Source: CAZWHE01 sp964633825
Lineage (GTDB): Bacteria > Planctomycetota > B15-G4 > CAYZWU01
Assembly (NCBI GenBank): GCA_964633825.1
Contig: CAZWHE010000179.1
Span: 1-7,587 of the forward strand
Length of the DNA: 7,587 nucleotides
Direction of reading: 5' to 3'
Positions 1 through 6,814 of this stretch are shown in pieces; the first letter of the stretch is position 1, and the number at the start of each line of letters is the position of its first letter. The notes under the pieces are model-generated. The model saw only the letters and a list, made by a program, of their open reading frames with translations. It did not search any database and was not told where the DNA came from. The position numbers were made by a program, and so were the translations under genes.

Positions 1-31
1 TCCGTGGGTTCGAATCCTACTCCCTCCGCCA
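1..31 (+). tRNA. 3' end of a tRNA, probably tRNA-Ser (partial)
   Basis: Only the T arm and the 3' acceptor strand are inside the window. The T stem GTGGG (4-8) pairs with CCTAC (16-20), with one G-U pair, around the loop TTCGAAT (9-15). The acceptor strand TCCCTCC (21-27) is followed by discriminator G28 and an encoded CCA (29-31). A G at the discriminator position and this T-arm/acceptor combination are typical of bacterial tRNA-Ser, and a second tRNA-Ser follows closely. The anticodon lies outside the window, so the isoacceptor cannot be named. Confidence 0.85.
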
Positions 32-73
32 GAGATTCTAGGGGAGCGGCATCATGACCGACCCCATAAGTTG

Positions 74-103
74 TTGACCGGCGGAGCCGGCCATGGTTAG
101 ATT
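74..103 (+). promoter_or_regulatory. candidate sigma70-type promoter for tRNA-Ser(GCU)
   Basis: TTGACC at 74-79 matches the -35 consensus at five of six positions. An 18-nt spacer leads to TAGATT at 98-103, a 4/6 match to the -10 consensus. It would start transcription about 35 nt upstream of the complete tRNA. The spacer contains a CCGGC/GCCGG hairpin (78-90), and a second small hairpin (122-137, ACCCCG/CGGGGT) lies just before the tRNA. Cotranscription with the preceding tRNA is equally possible. Confidence 0.25.
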
Positions 104-142
104 GTTTTCCTTTGATATTCGACCCCGATTCCGGGGTAAACC

Positions 143-236
143 GGAGAGGTGGCAGAGTGGTCGAATGCGGCAGATTGCTAATCTGTTGAGGGGCTATATT
201 GCTCCTCCGCGGGTTCGAATCCCGCCCTCTCCGCCA
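143..236 (+). tRNA. tRNA-Ser(GCU), reads AGC/AGU
   Basis: This is a complete class II tRNA. The acceptor stem GGAGAGG (143-149) pairs fully with CCTCTCC (226-232), followed by discriminator G233 and a template-encoded CCA (234-236). The anticodon stem 170-174/182-186 closes the loop TTGCTAA (175-181), giving anticodon GCT at 177-179. The long variable arm that marks tRNA-Ser is clear: a seven-pair stem 188-194/201-207 with one G-U pair and a six-base loop. The T stem GCGGG (209-213) pairs with CCCGC (221-225) around TTCGAAT. The terminator immediately downstream suggests this is the last gene of its transcript. Confidence 0.97.
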
Positions 237-246
237 GAGATACCCG

Positions 247-280
247 CGGCCCGCAAGCCTTTCTGCTTGCGGGCCGTTTT
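247..280 (+). terminator. intrinsic terminator after the tRNA-Ser genes
   Basis: A perfect 12-bp GC-rich stem (CGGCCCGCAAGC at 247-258 with its complement at 265-276) encloses a 6-nt loop and is followed by TTTT (277-280). It begins 10 nt after the encoded CCA, so it most likely ends the tRNA transcript and separates it from the lipoprotein gene. Confidence 0.85.
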
Positions 281-325
281 CGGTCCGGCGGTGATTTTCG
301 ATCCTCCTTAGTGTTGGGTTTTTTG

Positions 326-736
326 ATGAGATTTTTCAAACGTCGACTGATGCCGGCCTTTCTTCTTTTTCTCGCGGTCGGGTTCTGCGGTTGTGTGGAG
401 CGCAAGCTTTTCATCAAGTCCGACCCTCCCGGCGCGACAGTGTTCGTCGACGGAACGAAAAGAGGCATGACTCCGCTCGAATTTCCTTTTATCTACTACG
501 GGGAAAGGGATCTGGAGCTCAGGCTCGGCGGGTACCGCGTTCACCGCGAAATGATCGAGCTCGATCCTCCCTGGTTTCAGATCTTTCCCTTCGATTTATT
601 CTGCGAGGCGATCCTGCCTTTCCGCTGGGAAGACTTTCGGGTCATCGAGAGGGGATTGACGCCTTTCGGCGAGGAAGAGTCCGAGAGCAGGGAAGAGGTT
701 TTCGAGCGGGCGAAAGAGTTGAGGCGGAACTCCTGA
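326..736 (+). CDS. PEGA-domain lipoprotein, function unknown
   Basis: A 136-aa protein, probably exported and anchored in the envelope. The N-terminus has a positively charged start (MRFFKRR), a hydrophobic stretch (about 8-20) and a cysteine pair C21/C23. C23 in FCGC is the likely lipidation site, although Phe at -3 is unusual for a lipobox. Residues about 28-73 form a PEGA domain (SDPPGATVFVDG, then TP, ending in GGY), a small beta-rich fold common in surface proteins. A PPWFQIFPFD block (81-90) follows, and the C-terminal tail is charged. ATG326 was chosen because it gives a clean signal peptide. GTG311 in the same frame would add five residues, and neither start has a clear ribosome binding site. 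The stop overlaps the start of the MurD-like gene (TGATG), so the two are probably cotranscribed and coupled. No partner or substrate can be deduced. Confidence 0.82.
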   Translation: MRFFKRRLMPAFLLFLAVGFCGCVERKLFIKSDPPGATVFVDGTKRGMTPLEFPFIYYGERDLELRLGGYRVHREMIELDPPWFQIFPFDLFCEAILPFRWEDFRVIERGLTPFGEEESESREEVFERAKELRRNS

Positions 737-2208
737 TGGCACGAGCGGGCGCGGCGCGGCTGAGGGGAGAGCCTTACAAAAGCGGCCTGCGGGATCCCGG
801 GGAGCTCGAGGAACTGAAGGTCACCGTCATGGGGCTCGGTCTCTTCGGAGGAGGAAGCGGGCTGACCCGCTTTCTTGTCTCCCGCGGCGCGCGCGTCACC
901 GTGACCGATCTCAGAGAAGCCGCTGATCTCAAGAAGAGCCTCGACTCGATCGAAGGGATTCCCCATCGGCTTGTCCTGGGCGGGCATAGCAAAGACGATT
1001 TCACTTCGGCCGATCTCGTTGTCGCCAATCCGGCCGTTCCTCCGGGGTCTCCATATCTCCGGGCCGCAATCGAAGCCGGCGTCCCCGTGGAATCGGAGAT
1101 CAATCTTGCTTTCCGGTTCCTGCCGACCCCCTATACCGTGGGCGTCACCGGATCGAACGGCAAGACGACGACGTCCCATCTGATCCACCGGATGGCGAGC
1201 GCCTGCGGCCGCCGCACCTGGCTGGGCGGAAACATGGGCGGTTCCCTTCTCGAACATCTCGATCGCATCGGTCCGGAGGATCTGGCTGTCATCGAGCTCT
1301 CTTCTTTCCAGCTGGAAACGCTGGGAAGCGCCGGCTTGGGCCCCCGCATCGCCGTGATCACCAACGTCACGCCCAACCATCTCGATCGCCACGGAACGTT
1401 CGAGGCGTACGTGAAGGCCAAGAAAATAATCCTGAACAGGGCTCGGAAAGCGGTCTTCAACGCCGATGATCCCGTCTGTGCCGGCCTGGCCGATGATTTC
1501 CGGGCGGGATCGGCCGAGACCGATCCTTCCCGGGATTGTGTGTTCTTTTCTTCGCGGGCTTTTCTCGATAACGGGATTTGCATCGACAAGGGCCGTGTCG
1601 TCCAGACACGCGGCGGGGAGGTCCGGGAGCTCGTCGGGAAAGACGACGTCGTTCTTCCGGGTCTGTTCAACCTGGAAAACATGATGGCGGCCCTGGCCGG
1701 GGCGGGCCTGGCGATGGAGAAAGACGATATCCCGCCCGAAGCCGTCGAGGCCGGCGCCCGGTTCCGGGGGGTGCCTCACAGACTCGAAACCGTCGGATTC
1801 AGGAACGATGTGCGTTATGTCAACGATTCGGTCGCAACGACGCCCGAGTCCACTTTGGCCGCGCTCGATTGCTTCTCGGGCGAGGTCGCCCTGATCGCGG
1901 GCGGGTATGACAAGGGTATTTCTCTCGATCGTCTTGGAGCCGGAATCAGGCAAAAGGTTCGCGTTGTCTACCTGATCGGCCGGACGGCGGGCCGGCTGGA
2001 GAAGGCGATCCGGTCGGCCGGGGATGAGGGACCGGAGATCGTCATGGCGGGCCGTGTCGAAGCGGCCGTGGCCATGGCTCGAAAGAGAGCCCGTCCGGGA
2101 TGGACGGTGCTGCTCTCGCCCGCTTTTGCATCTTACGATCAATTTATCAATTTCGAGGAGCGGGGCGAGGCTTTCACCAAGTGCGTGCTCTGGCCGGTAA
2201 AAGGGTAA
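736..2208 (+). CDS. murD: MurD-family UDP-N-acetylmuramoyl-L-alanine--glutamate ligase
   Basis: A 490-aa cytoplasmic Mur ligase, expected to add glutamate to UDP-MurNAc-L-Ala using ATP during peptidoglycan precursor synthesis. The N-terminal UDP-binding domain carries GLGLFGGGSG (33-42). The central ATPase domain has the P-loop TGSNGKTTT (138-146), ELSSFQLE (187-194) and TPNHLDRHGT (212-221), followed by AYVKAKK (224-230), a lysine-rich stretch where the carbamylated lysine of the family may lie. The C-terminal domain has GVPHRLE (345-351), NDSVATTPEST (363-373), GGYDKG (389-394) and SPAFASYDQFINFEERG (461-477), the last being very MurD-like. It is longer than the roughly 440-aa E. coli enzyme. 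One oddity is Val366 in place of the lysine in the usual NDSKAT motif. The reading frame is open further upstream, to about 391, but ATG736 is preferred: it overlaps the lipoprotein stop by one base, has GAGG 11 nt upstream, and starts about 28 residues before the first conserved strand. A MurD2-like, L-Glu-specific variant is an alternative. Confidence 0.9.
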   Translation: MARAGAARLRGEPYKSGLRDPGELEELKVTVMGLGLFGGGSGLTRFLVSRGARVTVTDLREAADLKKSLDSIEGIPHRLVLGGHSKDDFTSADLVVANPAVPPGSPYLRAAIEAGVPVESEINLAFRFLPTPYTVGVTGSNGKTTTSHLIHRMASACGRRTWLGGNMGGSLLEHLDRIGPEDLAVIELSSFQLETLGSAGLGPRIAVITNVTPNHLDRHGTFEAYVKAKKIILNRARKAVFNADDPVCAGLADDFRAGSAETDPSRDCVFFSSRAFLDNGICIDKGRVVQTRGGEVRELVGKDDVVLPGLFNLENMMAALAGAGLAMEKDDIPPEAVEAGARFRGVPHRLETVGFRNDVRYVNDSVATTPESTLAALDCFSGEVALIAGGYDKGISLDRLGAGIRQKVRVVYLIGRTAGRLEKAIRSAGDEGPEIVMAGRVEAAVAMARKRARPGWTVLLSPAFASYDQFINFEERGEAFTKCVLWPVKG

Positions 2209-2212
2209 TGGG

Positions 2213-2240
2213 TTGAGATCGATCCCCGATCGTGTAGTAT
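2213..2240 (+). promoter_or_regulatory. candidate promoter overlapping a GATC-rich palindrome
   Basis: TTGAGA (2213-2218) matches the -35 consensus at five of six bases. TAGTAT (2235-2240) matches the -10 at four of six, with a 16-nt spacer. The palindrome CGATC-CCC-GATCG (2220-2232) fills the spacer, a position where an operator could sit. It is a weak call because AT-rich sequence often yields such matches and the leader to mcsA would be over 300 nt. Confidence 0.22.
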
Positions 2241-2387
2241 TTTTCTCCTCTGAATAATATGGTGCTGGATATTCTTGAAAACATTTCTACAAAAGAAGTT
2301 AAGTTTTACAAAACATTGGGACGGAACCTGCCGATTTAATTTTTCCGGCTAATAGAACACCGGCTGAAGGAACAACTGAGTGATTAT

Positions 2388-2424
2388 TTGCTGGATTAAT
2401 ATTTTTTGTTAAGATTGAAATATT
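2388..2424 (+). promoter_or_regulatory. candidate promoter with inverted repeat upstream of mcsA
   Basis: TTGCTG (2388-2393) and TAAGAT (2410-2415), 16 nt apart, resemble -35 and -10 elements at four of six positions each. An inverted repeat AATATTT (2398-2404) / AAATATT (2418-2424) with a 13-nt centre straddles the candidate -10, as an operator would. In ctsR-type operons the repressor site lies in this position relative to the promoter, but the sequence here does not resemble a CtsR site. Confidence 0.28.
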
Positions 2425-2564
2425 GCTTCGGGAAAGAGGCGGCGGTGAAGACGCGCTCCGCGCAACGGCGGATGCCCGGTATTGGAAAGGTGTACAGCGT
2501 GTAAAAAAGTGCCGGATCGCCGGCGTCGGGACAGATCCGCGTCCCTGGTTGAGAGAACGATTTC

Positions 2565-3110
2565 ATGAACTTGTGCGAAAGGTGCAAAAAGAACTTCGCA
2601 ACCGTCCATCTCACCGAGATCAGGAACGGAAAGCGTGAGGAAAAACACCTCTGCGAGGATTGCTCGCAGAAACTGAAGATTCCTCACAAGCCTCCGATCA
2701 CGGTGAACGACATCTTCGGATCTCTCGCCGACAAGGGACATTCCAAGACCGAGGAGTCGGGCGAAGACATCATGTGTCCCGATTGCGGAACATCCTACTC
2801 CCAGTTCCGCAAGGAGGGGCGCTTCGGGTGTCCCAATGACTACAAGATCTTTAGAAAGAGACTCGATCGCCTGCTCGAAAAAATCCATGGATCGAAGAAA
2901 TACCTGGGCAAGGTCCCCGAATCACAGGATGGAAAACCTGTTTTTTTACGCGAGCTGCTCTCTCTGCGCCAAAAGCTGAAAAAGCTGATCAAGGCCGAGA
3001 ACTATGAAGAAGCGGCTCAGATCAGGGACCGGATCAATCAACTCGAAAAGCTGGTCAAAAACCCTTCTCTCGGCGAGCTGCCCGAGAGGGGAGGAAAGGA
3101 AACGCCGTGA
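2565..3110 (+). CDS. mcsA: McsA-like zinc-binding activator of the McsB arginine kinase
   Basis: A 181-aa cytoplasmic protein. In Bacillus-type systems McsA binds zinc, associates with McsB and stimulates its kinase activity. Cysteine pairs are CERC (4-7), CEDC (30-33) and CPDC (71-74). The fourth site, expected as CxxC, is GCPND (88-92), with only Cys89 kept. The C-terminus carries a UVR motif (about 133-163, with the AENYEEAAQIRDRI core), the same helical hairpin type found in UvrB, UvrC and ClpC. The length is normal for the family. The start ATG2565 gives the first CxxC at residue 4 as expected, but it has only a weak GAGAG ribosome binding site at 2551-2555. The stop overlaps the mcsB start by 4 nt (GTGA), which fits translational coupling. 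Context with mcsB and clpC supports the name. No ctsR precedes it. Confidence 0.9.
   Translation: MNLCERCKKNFATVHLTEIRNGKREEKHLCEDCSQKLKIPHKPPITVNDIFGSLADKGHSKTEESGEDIMCPDCGTSYSQFRKEGRFGCPNDYKIFRKRLDRLLEKIHGSKKYLGKVPESQDGKPVFLRELLSLRQKLKKLIKAENYEEAAQIRDRINQLEKLVKNPSLGELPERGGKETP
3064..3091 (+). promoter_or_regulatory. hairpin overlapping the mcsB ribosome binding region
   Basis: CTCTCGG (3067-3073) pairs with CCGAGAG (3082-3088). The stem extends outward by two G-U pairs and one C-G pair to 3064/3091, around an 8-nt loop. Its 3' arm runs into the purine-rich stretch GGGGAGG (3088-3094) ahead of the mcsB start GTG3107. Ribosomes finishing mcsA would open it, so it could enforce coupled translation. 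This is inferred from pairing alone. Confidence 0.35.
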
Positions 3111-4153
3111 GCGCCCTGGCCGGAAACATGGGTGCTTGGTTGAAGGGAGACGGTCCCGAGAGCGAGATCGTCTTCTCCACGCGCTTCCGTCTCGCCAGGA
3201 ATGTCGAGGGCTTCCGTTTCAAAAGCCGCATGACGCCCGATGAAGAGATTCTGCTCGAATCGTTCCTGAGCGAGCGGGTTGTCGATTCCACCTTCGGCGA
3301 CGGCATGCAGTACGTGAAGCTGAACGACATCAGCAAGCTCGACCGCAGGCTTCTCGTCGAGCGCCATCTGATCAGCATGGACCACTACAAGGGGACGGGT
3401 CCGAGGGCCGTGGCCTACGACCGGAATCATTCGGTCAGCATCATGGTCAACGAGGAGGATCATCTGAGGATCCAGGTGATCGGCTCCGGCCTGGCCCTCA
3501 GGGAACAGCTCAACCGGATCAACGGGATCGACGATGTTCTCGCCGATCGCCTCACCTACTGTTTCGACTCCGACTTCGGCTACCTGACCGCATGCCCCAC
3601 CAACGTGGGGACGGGGCTTCGCGTGTCTGTCATGCTGCACCTGCCGGCCCTGGGGATTTCCAAGCATATTCAAAAAGTCTTCAACGCGGTGACCAAGGTG
3701 AACCTGGCCGTCCGGGGGTTTTTCGGCGAGGGATCCCAGGCGGTGGGGGATTTCTACCAGATCTCCAACCAGGTCACGCTGGGGATGGCGCCCGAAGAAG
3801 TCCTGGGCGAGTTGAACACGGTGCTGCCGAAGGTGATCGACTACGAGCGGGATGTGAGAAAAGTTCTCATTCAGGACGACCGCAAGGTGCTTGAAGACAG
3901 GATCTGGAGGGGATATGCCATCCTGAAGAGTGCGCGTTCCATCTCGTCCGATGAGACGATGGCCCATCTCTCTTCCGTCAAGATGGGGATCCATTTCGGG
4001 ATTCTGGACGACCTGACCGTGGACATGGTCAACAAGCTTTTTCTCATAACGCAGCCCGCCCACATACAGATGAGCGTCGGCAAAGAGCTCAATGCGGCGG
4101 AACGGGACGTGGCCCGGGCGGCTTTGATACGGAAAGAGCTACAGAAGGTATGA
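3107..4153 (+). CDS. mcsB: McsB protein arginine kinase
   Basis: A 348-aa cytoplasmic kinase of the ATP:guanido phosphotransferase family. It phosphorylates arginine side chains on proteins, which marks them for the ClpC-ClpP protease. Family signatures in order: VFSTRFRLARN (22-32), ERHLIS (85-90), SIMVNEEDHLRI (111-122), TACPTNVGTGLR (161-172) with the family's active-site Cys163, and GEGSQAVGDFYQISNQ (207-222). The C-terminus keeps RDVARA (333-338), matching the RDxxRA phosphoarginine-binding motif of McsB, which creatine and arginine kinases lack. That separates it from metabolic guanido kinases. The start is GTG3107, overlapping the mcsA stop, with AGGA at 3097-3100 and GGAGG at 3090-3094 upstream. 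It has full length and no damage is visible. It is probably cotranscribed with mcsA and with clpC, 92 nt downstream. Confidence 0.96.
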   Translation: MSALAGNMGAWLKGDGPESEIVFSTRFRLARNVEGFRFKSRMTPDEEILLESFLSERVVDSTFGDGMQYVKLNDISKLDRRLLVERHLISMDHYKGTGPRAVAYDRNHSVSIMVNEEDHLRIQVIGSGLALREQLNRINGIDDVLADRLTYCFDSDFGYLTACPTNVGTGLRVSVMLHLPALGISKHIQKVFNAVTKVNLAVRGFFGEGSQAVGDFYQISNQVTLGMAPEEVLGELNTVLPKVIDYERDVRKVLIQDDRKVLEDRIWRGYAILKSARSISSDETMAHLSSVKMGIHFGILDDLTVDMVNKLFLITQPAHIQMSVGKELNAAERDVARAALIRKELQKV

Positions 4154-4245
4154 TTCTTTGACGATCTAATAACCAGGATTGTTGCGTGGAATGCATGTTT
4201 TGCCCATGAAACCGCCCTGATTGAATAAGGATTTGGGAGACGCTG

Positions 4246-6768
4246 ATGTTCGACCGCTTTACTGATCGAGCCCGCCGGGTGATGAGTCTTGCCAAGAACG
4301 AGGCTCAGAGATTGAATCACGAATATATCGGGACCGAACACCTTCTCCTCGGTCTGATCCACGAGGGAAGCGGTGTGGCATCCAATGTCCTCCGGCATAT
4401 GGGGATCGACCTGAAGAAGATCCGCGCCGAGCTGGAGAAGGTCGTCAAGGGGAGCACCACGCTCGTGAGCATGGGCAATCTTCCCTTCACGCCGAGGGCC
4501 AAAAAGGTTCTCGAGCTCTCCCTCGAGGAAGCGTCCCAGATCGGGCACAACTATATCGGGACCGAGCACCTTCTCCTCGGGCTGATCAAGGAGAGCGAAG
4601 GCATTGCCGCTCGAGTTCTGACCAACCTAGGCGTCAAGCTCGAGGATGTCCGTGAGGAAGTGCTCGAATTCCTCGGCGCCGAAATGACCCAGAGCGGAGA
4701 AGAAACGGAAGCGGGCCCCCCCGGTGAAGCGCCGCCCGGAGAAGGTGGCGGCAGGGGCGGCAAATCCAAGACCCCGGCTCTGAACGCATTCGGCCGCGAT
4801 CTCATCATCCTGGCCAGGGAGGGAAAGCTCGATCCCGTTATCGGGCGCCGCCGCGAGATCGAGCGCGTGATCCAGGTTCTGTCCCGCAGAACGAAGAACA
4901 ATCCCGTCCTTCTCGGCGAGCCGGGCGTGGGAAAGACGGCTATCGTCGAAGGGCTGGCCCAGGACATCGTCCGGGGCAATGTTCCGCAGATTCTGCGGAA
5001 CAAGCGTCTCGTGATTCTCGACCTGGCGCTCATGGTGGCCGGAACGAAATACCGCGGGCAGTTCGAGGAACGGATCAAGGCCGTCATGAACGAGGTCAGG
5101 CGGGCTGGGAACGTGATCCTTTTTATCGACGAGCTGCACACCCTTGTGGGCGCCGGCGGCGCCGAGGGCGCCATCGACGCTTCCAATGTTCTCAAGCCTT
5201 CCCTCTCGCGCGGGGAGGTCCAGTGCATCGGCGCGACGACGCTGGACGAGTACAGGAAATACGTGGAAAAGGACGGCGCCCTGGAGAGGCGGTTTCAGAG
5301 CATCATCGTCGAGCCTCCGACCAAGGAAGAGACCCTGAACATTCTCAAGGGCCTGCGCGACCGCTACGAATCGCACCACGGCGTTCAGATCACCGACGGC
5401 GCCCTGGAGATGGCTGTCGAGGTGTCGGACAGGTATATCACATCCCGGTTCCTGCCGGACAAAGCCATCGACGTGATCGATGAGGCGAGCGCGCGCATCC
5501 GCCTGAGGAACATGGCCCAGCCCCCCGACCTGGTGGAGCTCGAAAACGAGACCCTGAAGCTCGAGAAGGAAAAAGAGGAAGCCGTGGCTTCCCAGGACTT
5601 CGAGCAGGCCGCGTACCTGCGCGACAGCGCCGACAAGCTGAAGCAGAAGATCGTCCAGATCAGAAAGGACTGGGAGGCATCGTGCAAGGAGAGCGGCGGC
5701 GTCGTGGACGAGGACGCCATCGCAGAAACGGTCTCGAGCATCACCGGGATCCCGCTCACGCGCCTCGAAAAGAACGAGGCCCAGCGCCTCTTGAAGATGG
5801 AGAATGTGATTCACGAAACCGTTGTCAGCCAGGACGAAGCGATCACGGCGATCGCCAAGGTCGTACGCCGCTCCCGGTCGGGGCTCAAGGACCCCCGGCG
5901 TCCCATGGGGTGTTTCCTCTTTCTGGGTCCCACGGGCGTGGGAAAAACGCATCTGGCGAAGCAGCTCGCGCGCTTCATGTTCGGCGATGAGGACGCCTTG
6001 ATCCAGGTCGACATGTCCGAGTTCATGGAGAAACACAACGCCTCCCGTCTTGTGGGAGCGCCCCCGGGCTACGTGGGCTACGAGGAGGGCGGCCAGCTGA
6101 CCGAGAAGATCCGGCGCAGACCCTATTCCGTCGTCCTTCTCGACGAGGTGGAAAAAGCGCATTCCGACATTTTCAACATGCTTCTCCAGATCATGGAGGA
6201 AGGCCGACTGACCGATTCCTTCGGCCGGAACATCGATTTCAGGAACGTGATCCTGCTCATGACATCCAACATCGGGGCGTCGATAATCAAGAACCAGTCC
6301 GCCCTCGGTTTCCGGACGTCTTCTCCGGAGATGAACTACCAGAAAATGAAAGAGCAGCTTCAGGGCGAGGTGGACAAGTTCTTCCGTCCCGAGTTTCTCA
6401 ACCGCCTCGATGACGTCATTGTCTTCAGGGCGCTGACCAAAGAGAACATTCTCGATATCGTTGATATCGAAATGCGCGGCATCCAATCCCGGCTCGCTGA
6501 AAAGGGGCTTGTGCTCGAGCTGACGCCCGAGGCGCGGGAGTTCGTTGTCGGGAAGGGAACCAACCTCGATTACGGCGCCAGGCCGCTCCGCCGCGCCATC
6601 GAGCGCTATATCGAGGACCCCTTGGCCGAAGAGATGCTCAAGTCCTCCTTCGAAGGGAAAAACGTGGTCCTTGTCAAGCTCGAGGGGGACGGCATCATCT
6701 TCGAAGGGATGTTCCGGGAGAAGACGCCTGAATCGCCGGCCGAAGAGGTTCCGGCCAAATCGCCCTGA
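4246..6768 (+). CDS. clpC: ClpC AAA+ unfoldase, ATPase subunit of the Clp protease
   Basis: An 840-aa cytoplasmic Hsp100 protein that unfolds substrates and threads them into ClpP. In Bacillus-type systems its N-domain recognises phosphoarginine made by McsB. Domains: two Clp-N repeats (about 1-143, each with an IGTEHLLLGLI core), a Gly/Pro-rich linker (about 147-175), AAA1 with Walker A GEPGVGKT (224-231), Walker B ILFIDE (291-296) and ALERRF (345-350), then a short middle domain with a UVR motif (about 438-467). AAA2 has Walker A GPTGVGKT (561-568), Walker B VVLLDE (629-634), the ClpP-docking tripeptide LGF (687-689) and sensor-2 GARPLRR (777-783). The short UVR-containing middle domain indicates ClpC rather than ClpB, and two Clp-N repeats plus two ATPase domains exclude ClpX. 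ATG4246 has GGGAG at 4235-4239, 6 nt upstream. No clear promoter was seen in the 92-nt gap after mcsB, so cotranscription is likely. No ClpP gene is in the window. Confidence 0.98.
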   Translation: MFDRFTDRARRVMSLAKNEAQRLNHEYIGTEHLLLGLIHEGSGVASNVLRHMGIDLKKIRAELEKVVKGSTTLVSMGNLPFTPRAKKVLELSLEEASQIGHNYIGTEHLLLGLIKESEGIAARVLTNLGVKLEDVREEVLEFLGAEMTQSGEETEAGPPGEAPPGEGGGRGGKSKTPALNAFGRDLIILAREGKLDPVIGRRREIERVIQVLSRRTKNNPVLLGEPGVGKTAIVEGLAQDIVRGNVPQILRNKRLVILDLALMVAGTKYRGQFEERIKAVMNEVRRAGNVILFIDELHTLVGAGGAEGAIDASNVLKPSLSRGEVQCIGATTLDEYRKYVEKDGALERRFQSIIVEPPTKEETLNILKGLRDRYESHHGVQITDGALEMAVEVSDRYITSRFLPDKAIDVIDEASARIRLRNMAQPPDLVELENETLKLEKEKEEAVASQDFEQAAYLRDSADKLKQKIVQIRKDWEASCKESGGVVDEDAIAETVSSITGIPLTRLEKNEAQRLLKMENVIHETVVSQDEAITAIAKVVRRSRSGLKDPRRPMGCFLFLGPTGVGKTHLAKQLARFMFGDEDALIQVDMSEFMEKHNASRLVGAPPGYVGYEEGGQLTEKIRRRPYSVVLLDEVEKAHSDIFNMLLQIMEEGRLTDSFGRNIDFRNVILLMTSNIGASIIKNQSALGFRTSSPEMNYQKMKEQLQGEVDKFFRPEFLNRLDDVIVFRALTKENILDIVDIEMRGIQSRLAEKGLVLELTPEAREFVVGKGTNLDYGARPLRRAIERYIEDPLAEEMLKSSFEGKNVVLVKLEGDGIIFEGMFREKTPESPAEEVPAKSP
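4324..4587 (+). repeat. near-identical 36-bp direct repeats inside clpC
   Basis: Positions 4324-4359 and 4552-4587 agree at 34 of 36 bases and lie 228 bp (76 codons) apart in frame. They encode the YIGTEHLLLGLI core of the two Clp-N repeats. The protein repeat is a family feature. The agreement at DNA level, including synonymous positions, is closer than the surrounding repeat sequence. Confidence 0.8.
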
Positions 6769-6814
6769 GAGACTCTGGAAATCTCCCGGCATTCTTTTGG
6801 GTAAAGGAGCCGTG

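Larger units (their letters stand above)
2209..2564. other. 356-bp intergenic region before mcsA
   Basis: No convincing gene lies here. The first 200 bases or so are clearly AT-rich against the GC-rich surroundings, and the rest returns to high GC. Visible structure: CGATC-CCC-GATCG (2220-2232), a direct repeat CCGGCT (2345-2350 and 2360-2365), a 7-bp inverted repeat AATATTT/AAATATT (2398-2424), and short GC hairpins at 2453-2463 and 2511-2524. The hairpin at 2220-2232 is followed by a T run only after about 8 nt, so it is a poor terminator. The region most likely holds the end of the murD transcript and the promoter and leader of the mcsA-mcsB-clpC cluster. I saw neither a CtsR heptad repeat (GGTCAAA type) nor a CIRCE element. 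Confidence 0.6.

Noticed and set aside
93..311. Open frame running through tRNA-Ser(GCU) and its terminator
   Set aside because: It is made of tRNA and terminator sequence.
391..735. Upstream extension of the murD reading frame
   Set aside because: It lies in another frame of the lipoprotein gene, is arginine-rich and resembles no MurD N-terminus. ATG736 is coupled to the lipoprotein stop and fits the family.
577..2142. Long minus-strand open frame opposite murD (521 aa)
   Set aside because: A shadow of the GC-rich coding strand: low-complexity, no recognisable motif, and the + strand carries clear MurD motifs.
2220..2248. Intrinsic terminator after murD
   Set aside because: The stem is only five pairs and the T run begins about 8 nt after it.
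2209..2564. CtsR or CIRCE operator upstream of mcsA
   Set aside because: No GGTCAAA heptad pair and no TTAGCACTC/GAGTGCTAA repeat could be found.
2423..2638. Small + strand open frame overlapping the start of mcsA (71 aa)
   Set aside because: It needs a TTG start, has no family similarity, and overlaps mcsA in another frame. It is more likely leader sequence.
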